Shown here: piece by piece, positions 21,498 through 33,140 of the stretch
Layout: each line of letters begins with the position of its first letter
Position numbering within the stretch: the stretch's first letter is position 1
DNA from: Arthonia radiata
Taxonomy: Eukaryota > Ascomycota > Arthoniomycetes > Arthoniales > Arthoniaceae
NCBI GenBank assembly: GCA_002989075.1
Contig: PSQN01000002.1
Span: 62,001-126,000, forward strand
Reading direction: 5' to 3'
Length of the DNA: 64,000 bases
Position numbers and translations under genes: made by a program
The notes under the pieces: generated by a model
Database searches by the model: none
The model's input: the letters and a program-made list of their open reading frames with translations, nothing else
Told to the model about the DNA's origin: nothing

Positions 21498-24400
21498 TGC
21501 TGGAGACTTTTCGGATTGGTGGGCTGGAAGCTCTGTGAGCAAGGTGAGCTGGAGAATGAGTATTTTCTGGGAGCAATGAAGCAGAAGATATAGTGCCTTC
21601 GATCAGGACACTTCCGCTGGGACTGACGTATCTGTAGGTTTGGTGTTTGCGGTGCACTGTTCCCACGTCCGCAGCTTGGTTCCAATTGATTCAAGAGAAA
21701 TCTGTTCGCAAACGGAAGAAGCGCTCAATTTGTTGTGTGACAAACGCGGTCACAGATAGAAGGTAGCCCGCTCAAGAGGCACGCCTCACTATTGCCAGGT
21801 CAGGTGTTGGTGCATTTGGCAGGTGTACGACCGGCTACACAGCAACAACAGCCTTTAGCAATGAGCCACTCCCATTCTTGTCTTCTCTCACATTCGAAGC
21901 GTTGATGAGTGGATATGTTTAAGATGGACTTTGGCGATGAGCAACCGATGAAGAACGCAGCGTTAACTTAGGACCCGACATCTGTCTCCCCCAATGGAGC
22001 CTTCATCTCCAACGTCCAGCAACTCCATCGGCGTCTCTAGCTCTACTTGCAGGCTCTCAAGCGCTACTTGCCTTGGTTTGATCGCCATTCATCCGATCAG
22101 CGCCAGCAATTTCTGCAGACTGTGTTTGTTGCCAGCGGAGTGGACTGTGGCGATTAAAGTCTGGAAAGGGAGACTGGGCTGATAGCTTCTTGTGCAGAAC
22201 ATCGTTAGCAAGACCAGTTACTGCCCTCAGAAGATAACGAGCGAATGTATTATAAAATAAGAGCTTTGCTGCAAGAATTGGCGGGACTTGACATTACGAA
22301 AGAGTATTGATGTTTGGCAGCCAGTCAAAAGATCAAGCCTGGGTACGAGGGCCGCGAGTTCCGTATCCATTGGTCGGTCTTGCACAGTTCGATATGACAT
22401 ATGTGAGTATTCATGATTTCACAAGGAGTATTCCTATTTGCAACAATCTATTGTCAGCCATATTCATGGAGGTCGACGAAAATGGAATGTGAGAGAGCCA
22501 CGTGAGAGCGTAGCAAGCCCCTGCCAAGACCCAGCTAGTCCCATATAGGCCTTCTATCCTCGTATTCCCGATCAGGCAGTATGCACATATACTCTGGCAG
22601 CGGCACAGCGGGTATTCCAGGAGTTCGATTACCTGTGCGCGTGTTTGGTTCACTCTTGAAGGTACCTTGTTTCTCCACTATCAAGAATCGAGATAGAGAC
22701 GCTTCCTCTCTTACAAATTCCTCAAATTGCCACAACGAACAGAGAATACACAGTCTTGCGACGGCGGCTCGCACGTACAAACATTTTCGTCCGCATCAAA
22801 CACTGAGCGTTCTCACCCGAGAGTAGGGGCGACCTTTGAAGCTAAATTGCGCTCTCAGAGACGATTGCAACGTGTCCCTAGCCATTTCCCCTGTCTTCAG
22901 AACACGTTGGAGCTGATGCATTCGACAAGAAGCTACACCGAGGTGGCAGTACATTACCCTCCCTCTTTATTTAACAGCTTCTTGTGAACATGTAAGGTTA
23001 TTTGTCACTCATTAATGCCCTAACATCGATAGTCAGATGTCCTTGGGGTAGACCAATTCGGAGCAACAGACGACGTATACGTGTCTGCTGAGCGCATGTG
23101 CAGAAATCACTCCACCCCCCATACCATATAAACTCTCATTTGTCAGCACTCTTGCTTCCAGCTGCTTTTCAATCAGTAAACGCTGATCCAGTCTGTGAAC
23201 CTGACTACTTGCGAGACACATCCGTACGACACTACACAAAATATCATCACAAGCCGGTACTCACGAGTCAGCCAGCCAATTCGACGTTCAGAGCACGGTC
23301 AGCAGCCACTCTCGCAACCCGGCCAGCCGTAGCACAGCGCGGTCTGCTGACACTCACTCCTCTACGACCACGTCTTCGACTTCTCGTTCAGGTGAGAGAC
23401 TGGGCTATTGGGGCAGATTGATAGATCAATTTAGGCATCCGAGCCATCACTTCTCTGAGATGAAATGAGAGCAATCATTCCGTGCAGTGGACTTCTGAGG
23501 CGTCGTGGGCGTATGCTGAATGCTGGCACATGACTTATGGACTCGCGTTCAGATATCGGGAGATCCTCAGTCACCACCACCTACAGCTTACAGAGGTGTC
23601 AAATCCATGCTGCTGAGAGCGAATCTGACGGCTAAGCCGTCTATGATCCAACGATTGAATCGCCTCATCAATCTGGTGTCTCTCCTCCCTTTTCTGATTT
23701 CTGCGCGGCCCATCCGCTTATGCATTAGCGTTTCTATTGCTCAACAAGGTGGACGAACTCGCTACGCACCTTCATCCGACGCTACACTCGTGGCATCGCG
23801 TCGGCACCAAGGTAGATCATGAGACTTGTCACGTCGTGAACAGCATTCTCCGTGGCGAGCTCACAGGGCCATATCTGTAAAGAGCTACGGCTGTCCTAAC
23901 GCATGCAGTTTCTTTGGTCAGCTTCCGTACTATACTCTGAACACTCTAGGCTCCAAATCTCGCTTGACGTGAGAACTTTTCACACTATGTCTGACCAACC
24001 AAATCCAAGAACTTCACAATAGCTCAAAGCGGCATCGTCATACGCCAGATCCTCGCGGTCCAAAGCATTATGAACCGCGCGTAGGGCAATGGTCTTACTG
24101 TGTCAGCTCAGCAGGAACTAGCCGACTACGATGCGCAGTATGGTATGGCCACCTGAGCGAAAAGGAGCAGACGAAGGTGCTCAATGGCAATTATGGGAGG
24201 GACTTCTATGGCAAGGGCCTTCGCCAGGAGGCCAAACCGCAGGGACGGAGAGCAGGCGGACACTTTCTGTCACGGCTGTGGAGGCGCTTGTCGTATTGGT
24301 TCAAGAGGCATACGTGAGACTTTTCATGGACGGCGTTCTCAACGCCTGGTGCAGGAACGCAACTCCGCGTGCGATATTTCCTCCGTTCTCTAGCTGTAGG

Positions 24401-24971
24401 TGTGGAGTGATGTTGATTCAACGCCGCTTGATATGCAGCTGCTAGTGCAGCGGCAGCCGAAACGGGCGCATCATATGGTCGCAGTATCGACGACATGCCA
24501 ACAGGTGCAGCCATGTCTTGGGAGTGAGTGCAGTGCGCGTTGACCAGATGAACTGTATATATTCCATACTTGTTCACGTACTCAGCATCAACCTGTGGAG
24601 CGTTGTTATCACATAGCCGAGGATGGGATCACCGGGCTTTAGTACGTGGAGTCCGAGTCAAAACAAGCCTGGGCTGGCAGGGGTGATGATATGCTGCTCC
24701 TCACGCTCAATGGGCACAATTTCTTAGATTCATCTGAAGATAAACCCATTACGTCCAAAATACCTAGTTGAAAGCCCTAGGCGAGCGTGTGTCGCGATTG
24801 ATCGTGTGCTCGTCTTTTTGCGCTATGTGCATTGGTACTGCTCAGTGCAACATCAGATATCCTCCCAGTCTGTCATCAAACCGCTTTTTCATCAGCGTAT
24901 ACCATCAATCATCAAATCGTTGTCATAATCATGCAGCCGCAGCACTTTCCGTCACATCACATTACCGCCTC
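21498..24971. other. 3.5-kb stretch without a supported gene
   Basis: Only short frames occur. Two places echo the neighbouring array weakly: a minus-strand 42-codon frame near 21968-22100 containing ALESLQVELE, and a plus-strand stretch near 24190-24330 containing TAVEALVVLVQEAYVRLF. Both could be decayed array members or chance. No transposon ends or tandem repeats are evident. Confidence 0.4.
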
Positions 24972-26642
24972 TCACACAACCACACTTGCCCACCGCCTCG
25001 GGGATGCCCCGCCAGCCTTTGCCTGTAAGCTCGCATTATCCAGCCTCGGTGGGAGAAACCAGCCTCGCCGGCCGACCCCTGCAGAACCCATACCAGGGGG
25101 CGCTGCGCCTCTTGCTTGCCCAGCCCCCACAGGGCCCTCAGTCTTCCCAGCCCGTCTCATCTGCATTTCTAGCACGGCGATCCGCAGGAACTCCGGGTTC
25201 TCTCGAGGCTCGCGTCGCTGTTGAGCCTTACCTGCCGCTTCCATGGCACGCCCGGCTTCTGTCGCCGCTCCTCCAGTATTTGAAGATCGCCGCACGTAAG
25301 TGTTCATTGGGATGACGTCGGCGTCGGGTGCAGCTGGCGCGTTTGGATCACCTAAAGCACGAGCTTCGGCTGCAGCGGCGTTGGCAATGGCTACGAATTC
25401 GAGGTCCGCGTCATCGATGTGGCTATTGTGAAGGTGGAAGTCGTAGGGTTGGAAGGCGTGTGGGTTCATGTATCGTCGCATTTGCGGTGTCGGCGGGCCA
25501 GAAAGAGGACGTGGCCGCATTTCGGGGTGGTAAGGCGTAGTCAGAAGTGATTGAGTAATTGGATCGGTGGAGGATGGAGCGGAGAAGTTCGAGAAGGAGC
25601 GAGAGAGGTTGTTGCGAAGGGTGGCAAGCGAGGTGGTGAGATTGGATTTGAACGACCGTCTGCGAGACGTCGACGATAATGAAGGCGAGTGTGGTGTTGG
25701 AGGAGGTGATCGCGAGAGAGCTGACGATCTTGAAGACGGTCTCCTCGGCGTGGAGACGCTGCTAGTGTATAGTGCGTATTCGGCTCCGCCCTCATCTTCG
25801 GGTGAGTCCATGCAAGGTAAGTCGAGTAAAGGATGATCTGCTGAACTCTCGACGCTGCGTGGACTTGCAGCAAACACTAATCGCTTTCGTCGATAACTCC
25901 GAAAGCTGATCTCAGGCGAAGAGACGGAGCTGCAAGACAGACCAGAAGCACTGTCGCTTCGCTGCAGCGAGGGCATGGAATCAATTGAAATTGACCTCGA
26001 CAGTCCGGTCGCGCTGTCATCTTCGAGACTCGGTCCCATTTCCGATTCGCTGCATTCAGGCGTTGAGAGGAGCGCATCCATGGCGGGGCTGACGCCAGGC
26101 GGAGTGCCATACTCAAACTCTGTTTGTCTCCACTCGCCCACCACGTCGTCTATCGATATTTTGCGCGAGCTGATTGTCTTAGGTCTTGATGGAGGGAACG
26201 TCCTTCTAGCAGGTATGGCCGTTTGAGCGAGGATTGAAGCAGCGGAGAGTCGGTTTCTCGGTAGGTGATCATTTGGTGGAGGCGCCAGGAACGCTGACGG
26301 CTGAGTCCTGTGACTGGACTTGCTGGAGGATCGTTGAGGTACTGCCACTGGTTGCGAAGGTTTCGGTAGACTGCTCGACAAGACGTTCGAGATGTCGGTA
26401 CCGACGGCCTTGATGCTCAGTACCTCTTCGCTGTTCCTTCTCGTGCGGTCTCGAACCTCAGCGAGGCGAGCCTGCTCTTCCTGATGCTTTGCGAAGGATT
26501 CAGGCCGCCACCCAAAGCCTCGGTGCGGACTGGGCTCAGTGTTGGCGGATTTGCTCCGCTTCGCGGCCTTTGCTCTTGACCTCTCTTTCTTTTCTCCCCT
26601 CCTCTGCATGCCGGTGTAAGAAAAGGATCGTGCTGCGAACAT
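24972..26642 (-). CDS. Conserved-type disordered fungal protein, function unknown
   Basis: 556 residues, single exon, mostly low complexity. A basic N-terminus (GEKKERSRAKAAKRSKS) precedes long Ser/Pro-rich tracts with many SP and RxxS-type sites (SRSISIDSMPS, RRKRLVF). Near residues 420-440 is an Ala-rich helix (DLEFVAIANAAAAEARAL). The most conserved-looking block is C-terminal, ENPEFLRIAVLEMQMRRAGK, followed by a GWFLPPR motif. I recognise this combination only as typical of uncharacterised filamentous-fungal proteins. Function not assigned. Confidence 0.75.
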   Translation of the reverse strand: MFAARSFSYTGMQRRGEKKERSRAKAAKRSKSANTEPSPHRGFGWRPESFAKHQEEQARLAEVRDRTRRNSEEVLSIKAVGTDISNVLSSSLPKPSQPVAVPQRSSSKSSHRTQPSAFLAPPPNDHLPRNRLSAASILAQTAIPARRTFPPSRPKTISSRKISIDDVVGEWRQTEFEYGTPPGVSPAMDALLSTPECSESEMGPSLEDDSATGLSRSISIDSMPSLQRSDSASGLSCSSVSSPEISFRSYRRKRLVFAASPRSVESSADHPLLDLPCMDSPEDEGGAEYALYTSSVSTPRRPSSRSSALSRSPPPTPHSPSLSSTSRRRSFKSNLTTSLATLRNNLSRSFSNFSAPSSTDPITQSLLTTPYHPEMRPRPLSGPPTPQMRRYMNPHAFQPYDFHLHNSHIDDADLEFVAIANAAAAEARALGDPNAPAAPDADVIPMNTYVRRSSNTGGAATEAGRAMEAAGKAQQRREPRENPEFLRIAVLEMQMRRAGKTEGPVGAGQARGAAPPGMGSAGVGRRGWFLPPRLDNASLQAKAGGASPRRWASVVV

Positions 26643-27826
26643 GTTGGAGCGATCGAGATTCGAAAGTCTTTTGAATCTATGTTTTTAGAGGATTACTCGA
26701 TCATAGGTAGAGGATAAAGTCTGTTCGAAAATGCCTGAGCGGATTATCCGATTAAGCGATCGGCAGCCATGCAGTCTGTGATCACTGACAAGAAGAGTCA
26801 ATGAGGTCGAGGTCAAATTCACTGCCTGGGAACTATGTAGGTCAAGTCATGAATGTGTCTGGGTCATCGTCGAGGCCGGGCTGCAAGAAAGCAGTCAGCC
26901 AGCGCCAAAACGGGGTGAGTAAGCGAGGCAGGCAGCGGTTGTGTGAGGAGAGTCGCGTGGTTGTCGCTACCGAATTCAAATGTGACGCTCCCATCCTTAT
27001 CGACAATCATCGGCCAATCACGGCGAGGCTGATTCTCGATTTGTCTCAGCCCCAATCGGGTCCGTGCTCAGAACCCTTACCCCGGATTTGCATCCCTTCC
27101 GAAGCACGCTAGAGGCCTATCGCCTCTCTTGAGTGCGCACATGCTCCGACAGCATAGGCTTTGTGTTGCGCACACTGTATGTTACAAGTCACGCACGAGT
27201 TGACAGGCTACAGAGAATCGGACGTCATTGACCTGTATTTAGAGCACGACCCGGAGCGCTAGCCTCGTGGCCGACATTATGCAGAGCAATGCATATTGCA
27301 CTTGTGTACCTTACAGCACAGTACGTATCTCTTGGCCTGCTTCGGTGCTCGAGTGCGCTCACATTACCGTCCACAACCATCGCAACTTTCAGCTAGAGAT
27401 ACTTTTGAAGCAGCCAGGTTTGCACAATAATAATTGTTCTCAAGCCAGACCAGTTGAAAACTCGAAGGGCAATGAGGCAGCCCAGGATTCAGTACGGAGC
27501 GGTAAAATACCTGCAAACAGGCTCAAATCCCCATAGCGAAGCGGCTTACGTCTTGTGTACATGCTTCAGTGACGAACAGTACACAGGAGACAGACGACGA
27601 TACAATTGAAGACGTGATTAGAAAGTGCATTGGAACGTGAGAATCGTGCCCTTCGGCGTGGCCGGTCCCCGATTCATGGCACTCATTCTCCGCTCAGAAC
27701 ATATAAAAATCATGTCATGTATTATTGACGGCTGCTAATGCCGTCCGGGTAGCCTTTCAATTGTGTTTTTTCGCACCTTTTGGCATGATCGCAAACAAGC
27801 TCAGTGATCGCAGCCAGATTGCCAGC
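26643..27826. other. 1.2-kb divergent intergenic region
   Basis: It lies between two divergent starts. No coding frame of quality, no tRNA and no repeat was seen. Confidence 0.45.
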
Positions 27827-28711
27827 ATGCCCCACAAGCACAAGCGGAAGGATGCTAGCACTGGGTACGCCTACATCAAACTCTGACGTGTGATTTGTGC
27901 TTACAGTAAGAGCAGACACGACCTTGCTCCAGCCCCAAGACATGCAAATCCATCTTCGAAAGCCAAGGGTAACACACGCAACAAGCTACAAAAGCGGAGC
28001 TTAAGTGCGCAAAGTCAAGATGAAGACGACACGCCTAAAGCCTTCCGGCGTCTCCTCGAGCGCAAGAAGCAATTGACACTTGGCTCGAAGAAACGTGCGC
28101 TTCCTGACAAGGATGAAGCGGCAACCGAGAAGGCGCAGCTTGCTAAGAAGTCCAAGACCTCAGCCACCGCCACAATAGTCGATGCGAATGCAGAACGCTC
28201 GCAGCCCGAGCCCGGCCGCTCAGCTACTGAGATTCCTAGAATACGACCTTACGAGCGCCTCTCCGATTACAGCGCGCGCGTCGACGCTTCATTACCAATA
28301 GCTGGCTTGCAAAAACGCGGCAACAAAGCTATAGTGGTCGGCAAGAAGACGCTCAAGCAACCTCAGACGAAGACAGAAAAGAAAATGCAACGCATGCAAG
28401 CCGAATGGCGAGCCATAGCTGCAAAGCGTAAAGAGAAAGCGGAAGCGGAAGCTGATGAGCGTGAGCTCGAAGAGCTAGAGAAGGAGAGCTATCGAGTAGG
28501 CGACGAGGTCAGTGGCGCATTGGGGAAGAAAAGAGGAAAGAGAGGGCGTGAAGAAGATCCGTGGGCCGCACTAGAGAAGAGGCGAAAGGTGCAGAAGGAT
28601 TTGAATGATGTGGTCGATAGACCACCCGAGTTGAAGCTTTTAAGAGGCGCGAAGTTGAAAACAGGCAAGCCGAACAGCGCCAGGTATTCATCGACGCATG
28701 AAACCGCCTAG
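27827..28711 (+). CDS. Lys-rich basic protein, probably nuclear, function unknown
   Basis: Exons 27827-27864 and 27907-28711 (42-bp intron, donor GTACGC, branch CTGAC, acceptor TTACAG) give 280 residues starting MPHKHKRKDASTGKSRHDL. The protein is strongly charged with several KKxK/RKRR clusters. A conserved-looking core is IPRIRPYERLSDYSARVDAS, followed by the coiled-coil segment TKTEKKMQRMQAEWRAIAAK. The layout resembles small nucleolar/ribosome-biogenesis-type proteins such as CCDC137, but I cannot confirm that. The urease accessory gene follows 428 bp downstream on the same strand. Confidence 0.75.
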
Positions 28712-29139
28712 TGCGCGATTGCGTGAGAAGCCTACAGCTGAAGCGACTAAAGCTGGATCAAAAATACAGTACGTCGTTCAATTGTATGCGTCTTTCCATG
28801 ATCCAGGTTCACGCCTAAATACAGTTGATTGATGTGAAAAGATCAAGTGGTATTTCAAGTATTCCAATATGCCGGCACTCGGGCCGTCCCGTAACATGGG
28901 GAAGCTCACATGCGCCGCAAGCGCGCGATTTAAGATCAGCAGCCGCTTTCATCTGATACTTCGGAATGTCGACTACGGAGTTCAGTCTCACCAAAACCTT
29001 GAAGAATGGGTTGGAAGGTGGACAAAAAGTCTAAATAGTGAGGTGAATGGTATGCGTGACGATAGAGGCATACCAAACTACAGTCCACCGCCTCCAAGTT
29101 TGGCGCATGTCCAAGTTCCAATGACAAGACACTAGCAAA
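28712..29139 (+). other. Intergenic region upstream of UreD gene
   Basis: 428 bp. An 88-codon plus-strand frame overlaps it but has no coding features. The 3' part should hold the UreD promoter. Confidence 0.35.
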
Positions 29140-30312
29140 ATGAGTGCGCCCACGAACCCTTTCGCCGACCTTCCCAAAGCACGCGCTGGCCACGGTACCA
29201 TACACGTTGCTAATTTAAACAGCCAAGCTGGTACACCGCCAGTCGCAGTGCTGCAGACGCTCGAGTATCAATACCCGCTCAAGCTCGTTGCGCCTGGTCC
29301 GCTCGCAATCGGCGCTGCAATTTCTAGGCAAGATCGTGCAGCACAAGCAACGACACACAATCTCAACGTCTTCACAGTCTTTACACTTAGTTATGGCGGC
29401 GGCCTCGTAGCTGGCGACGCAATTAATCTTACAATCTACCTCGACCCTTGCACTCGTCTAAACCTGCTAACCCAAGGCTCCACCAAGATCTTCAAGTCGC
29501 GGCCAGGCAATGCATCATCACTTGGTCCGGATGCCAGCGTTCAATGCAAGGCTGGCGCGCAGCCATCACAACTAACAACCCAACACCTCGCATCCCACCT
29601 CGCTCCCAATGGCACACTAGTCTATCTCCCCGACCCGGTCCAGCCCTTCGCCTTCTCGTCCTTCTCCCAAACGCAAACCTACGTTCTCGCCAATCGCACG
29701 ACAAATCTCTGCGTCCTGGACTGGGCCACGTCGGGCCGTTCCGCGCGTGGCGAAAATTGGAATTGCGCCTTCTATGAAAGCCGGAATGAGATCTACGCTT
29801 CGGACGGCAAGGGTGGAAAGGGTCGTCTATTGTTACGAGACAACATTCGCATGTCCGCCCCAGGACTAGACGGGTTCGAAGATATAGGCGTGAAGGAACG
29901 GGTGAACAACTGGCCAATCGTGGGGACGCTGATCGTGACTGGTCTACTGTTCGAAGGACTGGATGCGTTCTTCATGACGGAGTTTGGGGCGTTGCCGAGA
30001 ATAGGGGCGCCGAGGTCAATGCTGTTGACGCAGTCTCGCGAGGACGAGGACGATGGCACAGGGGATGCAGAAGGGGATGTTGTTGAGCGGGAAGGGACAG
30101 CACGAACGAAGAAGTGGAGGAAGCGAAGGGTGGAGCAGGAAAAGGAAGACGGGGTGCTCTGGACGGCGAGTAGGGTGAGGGATGCTTTTCTGGTTGTGAA
30201 GTTTGTGGCGGATAGCGTTGAGGGTGCCAGATGTTGGCTGAGAGGAATTCTTGAGTATGAGGGCAGTGTCGTTGGCGTTGTGGGGGATCGGGGTCTGATG
30301 TGTCTTCGATGA
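29140..30312 (+). CDS. ureD: Urease accessory protein UreD
   Basis: 390 residues, single exon. It assists nickel insertion into apo-urease in the cytosol, with UreF and UreG. Diagnostic blocks are YQYPLKLVAP, TLSYGGGLVAGDAINLTIYL, TQGSTKIFKS and YLPDPVQPFAFSSF. Near residues 300-335 a charged insertion (EDEDDGTGDAEGD, then KKWRKRRVEQEKED) interrupts the C-terminal third, as is common in fungal copies. The C-terminal DAFLVVKFVADSVEG completes the fold. No other urease gene is in the window, as expected for dispersed fungal urease genes. Confidence 0.93.
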   Translation: MSAPTNPFADLPKARAGHGTIHVANLNSQAGTPPVAVLQTLEYQYPLKLVAPGPLAIGAAISRQDRAAQATTHNLNVFTVFTLSYGGGLVAGDAINLTIYLDPCTRLNLLTQGSTKIFKSRPGNASSLGPDASVQCKAGAQPSQLTTQHLASHLAPNGTLVYLPDPVQPFAFSSFSQTQTYVLANRTTNLCVLDWATSGRSARGENWNCAFYESRNEIYASDGKGGKGRLLLRDNIRMSAPGLDGFEDIGVKERVNNWPIVGTLIVTGLLFEGLDAFFMTEFGALPRIGAPRSMLLTQSREDEDDGTGDAEGDVVEREGTARTKKWRKRRVEQEKEDGVLWTASRVRDAFLVVKFVADSVEGARCWLRGILEYEGSVVGVVGDRGLMCLR

Positions 30313-30393
30313 CATCCACCTGCTATGCAGAGATAATAATACCGTAACTGTACAGCCTCCAATAACAGCATTAGACTCGACTCCGGCTGATGC

Positions 30394-31519
30394 TCACGCG
30401 CTCATCGTCAGCGGAATCTCCTCCTCCTCCAATAACTCTTCAGGCAGCTCCTCAACCCTCAAGTCTTCCATCAGCGCACTCCCCACCCTCTTCTCGTTCC
30501 TTAGGTCCTTGCTATGCCGCCTCAGAATTTCATCCAGCGCACTTTGTTCCAACACCACTTTTCCCATCTCCAGCAACATCTTCACATCGCACTTCTCCGT
30601 ATCCACAATCCTGCCCTCCCAGCCCACACGATCTACACCCCTGCATAACCTTTCATTGTGCTCGTTCCTCTCCCTCGCTACAAGCAGACTTCGACCATAT
30701 GCATTGCCCCAGCGATTCGCGTCGAATATCTGGGAGATATAGTAAGGCGCTGAAGTCCGCGGCGAGCGGAACGAGTCAACGATAATGAGCTCGCCACGGC
30801 GGTAGCGGTGCGAGAGGGCGGTGCGGAAGGCTTTGTCATAGATCTTGCGAGGGAGACCCATGGAGAAGTCGCGAGGCTTGGGACCGAAGGCTACGCCGCC
30901 TCCTCTTCGTATTGGACTGAATGAGGATTATCAGTATGCGGCATATGGTCTGAAGATGCAGAAGGCGAGAAGACATACCTCTGCTTGTCCCCTGCTCTCG
31001 CCATACCCAATCCCTTCTGCGGGTGATGCTTCTTGTGACTGCCATGTACCTCGTCTCTCCATTTTGTGTTTGCCGTGCCCTGGCGAGAGCGTGACGCTTC
31101 GTAGACGACAGCCCGATGTAATAGATCCCGTCTTAAGGGCAGGTGTAGTTGATTCGTTGGATAGTGCGTGAATCGCAGCGGCTCGAGCGTCGGGAAGGAG
31201 TGGACTGTTGTGAGAACGGTGTCTCGGGGCTGCACATAGGACTTTGAAGGAGGCTCGACGAAGGTCGTGAGATTTGAGTCGCTTGGGCGGGGCTGATCGG
31301 AAGCAGGTGAGTGGGAATCGTCGACGATACTCTCGACAGATTGATCATTGACTGTGGCCATTGATCGTCTGCTCGTCGGGTGCATCAACTGACTCCTGTT
31401 AGCATCAGAATGCCGGAGAACCCACGGTGAATGTAGCTTACGGGCACTGTCTCCGTACACCGGGGGTGCGGCCGTCGCGCAAGCCATTGAAATTGCTGTG
31501 CAGTCCGCTTTGACGCCAT
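30394..31519 (-). CDS. Mitochondrial large-subunit ribosomal protein uL4m (Yml6/MRPL4)
   Basis: Exons 31442-31519, 30979-31388 and 30394-30916 give 336 residues. Intron 1 has branch GCTAAC before acceptor GTCAG; intron 2 (62 bp) joins phase 2, giving KQSPIRRGGGVAFGPKPRDF. The uL4 core is plain: LRRDLLHRAVVYEASRSRQG, TKWRDEVHGSHKKHHPQKG, GLPRKIYDKAFRTALSHRY and ELIIVD. The N-terminal ~50 residues are basic and fit a mitochondrial presequence. The start codon is 196 bp from that of the divergent mL38 gene. Confidence 0.9.
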
Positions 31520-31715
31520 AACGACTTCGAAGCGATGGCGGCTGTTGCTAAGATAGATTTTGAACTGTCGCAATGGACCGACCACACGAAATCGGAGGAG
31601 AGCTTCAAGATTTCCCGTTTTGGAACTGCGCTAACTTCCATCTTCAATTACCACAGCGCATTGAACATCATCTCGTCCAGCTCATTAGCACTACACGTGG
31701 CGTTCATTGCCCGAA
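31520..31715. promoter_or_regulatory. Shared divergent promoter of two mitoribosomal genes
   Basis: Only 196 bp separate the uL4m and mL38 start codons, so the two genes probably share control elements. No obvious symmetric motif was seen by eye. Confidence 0.5.
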
Positions 31716-33140
31716 ATGTCATCAAAGTCGCTAAACCGGCTGGGTCGGTTATGCCAGCGGCATCAACTACCCTCGACGCCGACCTCTTCACGCCCTGTTA
31801 CCCTCCCGGTCCGCACGCTCGCAACCACCACCTCCCGACTCTCAGACGTCACGCCGACTTTCGCTGTTCCACCAGATCAATCCTCACCGCCGCCTGCAAA
31901 TCCAAATGAGCCACTCACGCCTAAACAACACGCCCTGCAAACTCAAGCCGACCCCAACACCGCAGACACCCACCGCCTCGAGCGCATCCTCACACGCCAG
32001 GGCAACCCACCCGTCGGCTCTCGCCGTCGACGCGCCGCGATTCGCACATCCGACAATATTCCCTTTGAACACCTTCCATACCAATGCTTCCAAGAAGCGC
32101 GCAAAGTCCTGCTCGAGGACCGGCAAGAGAAGCTCCACGCAATCGAGACCCAACGCGCACGCATCGAGCGCCTAAAACAGCAGCAAGTCGGGCGCAGCAG
32201 AAGCGCTCTCGTACTGAAAGAGCGACGACTTTTGAGTATGCTGGAGCGCCTAGAGAAGCTGAAGATATTGGCAGACATCAATGACCCGCTAGTCAAGAAA
32301 AGGTTCGAAGATGGCGAGGGCGACATGTCCAAGCCTGTATACCGGCATCTAGCTCTGCAAAAGTTCATATCGCGGCGGTATCTCATTCTGAAGCAGCGTT
32401 TGAGCCAGATGAGCATCTATCCAGATGTCGTCCCCCCTTTCGAGATCTGCTACGATGTCTCGCTTGGTTTCGGCCGCAAGAATGTCGAGCCTGGTGAGTT
32501 CGTGCATAGCGCGCTGAGCGAGCGGCCGCCGAAGTTGAGCGTTCAATGTTTCGACAAGGGAGAGCGCTTGATCACGATCGCGGTGGTGGATCCGGACGTA
32601 CCAGATGTGGAGGCTGATGCGTATTCGAAGCGGTGTCACTTCCTAGCTGTGAACATACCTGTGGGCCCCACGAATGCGAAAGTAAGCTTCAGCGAGCTGA
32701 TGGGGTCATTAGAGATGGCGAGGAAGAGCGAGGGTGAGGAGGTATATGAGAGCAAGGAGGACGAGACAGCAGTAACGCAGGAGAAGCGGAAGGTCGGTGA
32801 CTGTGTGTTGCCATGGCTGCCGCCGTATGCGCAGAAGGGAAGTCCGTATCATCGGTTGGCTGTGATGATAATGCAGCAGTACCGGCCGTTGGATGTGAAC
32901 GCCTTGAAGAAAGACAGCAAGTATGGGGGTAAGCGAGAGGAGGTGAGTCTAGTGGCTATGATGAGTCGATATCACATCAAGCCTGCTGGCGGCTTCGTTT
33001 TCAGGACGCAGTGGGATAGCGGAATGGATACGTTGATGGGACGACTGGGTGTGGAGGGTGTTGGCGAAGAGTTGAAACGGAAAAAGGTTGAGCCTTTGCC
33101 ATACAAATGGCGGCCTAGCATGAGTGAGCGATACAGATGA
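31716..33140 (+). CDS. Mitochondrial large-subunit ribosomal protein mL38 (MRPL35), PEBP-like
   Basis: 474 residues, single exon, from the ATG at 31716 (an upstream in-frame TTG is not used). The start MSSKSLNRLGRLCQRHQ is basic, as expected for mitochondrial import. A helical region with HLPYQCFQEARKVLLEDRQEKL and RLLSMLERLEKLKILADIN follows. The C-terminal PEBP-type fold shows LITIAVVDPDVPDVEADAY, CVLPWLPPYAQKGSPYHRL and a final block with TQWDSGMDTLMGRLG. This combination is specific to MRPL35/mL38. Confidence 0.92.
   Translation: MSSKSLNRLGRLCQRHQLPSTPTSSRPVTLPVRTLATTTSRLSDVTPTFAVPPDQSSPPPANPNEPLTPKQHALQTQADPNTADTHRLERILTRQGNPPVGSRRRRAAIRTSDNIPFEHLPYQCFQEARKVLLEDRQEKLHAIETQRARIERLKQQQVGRSRSALVLKERRLLSMLERLEKLKILADINDPLVKKRFEDGEGDMSKPVYRHLALQKFISRRYLILKQRLSQMSIYPDVVPPFEICYDVSLGFGRKNVEPGEFVHSALSERPPKLSVQCFDKGERLITIAVVDPDVPDVEADAYSKRCHFLAVNIPVGPTNAKVSFSELMGSLEMARKSEGEEVYESKEDETAVTQEKRKVGDCVLPWLPPYAQKGSPYHRLAVMIMQQYRPLDVNALKKDSKYGGKREEVSLVAMMSRYHIKPAGGFVFRTQWDSGMDTLMGRLGVEGVGEELKRKKVEPLPYKWRPSMSERYR

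Noticed and set aside
24206-24577. A 123-codon minus-strand frame.
   Set aside because: No motif, no good context, and nothing shared with the array family on this strand.
29793-30371. A 192-codon minus-strand frame.
   Set aside because: It is antisense to the UreD C-terminal half, is Ser/Pro-rich and has no motif.
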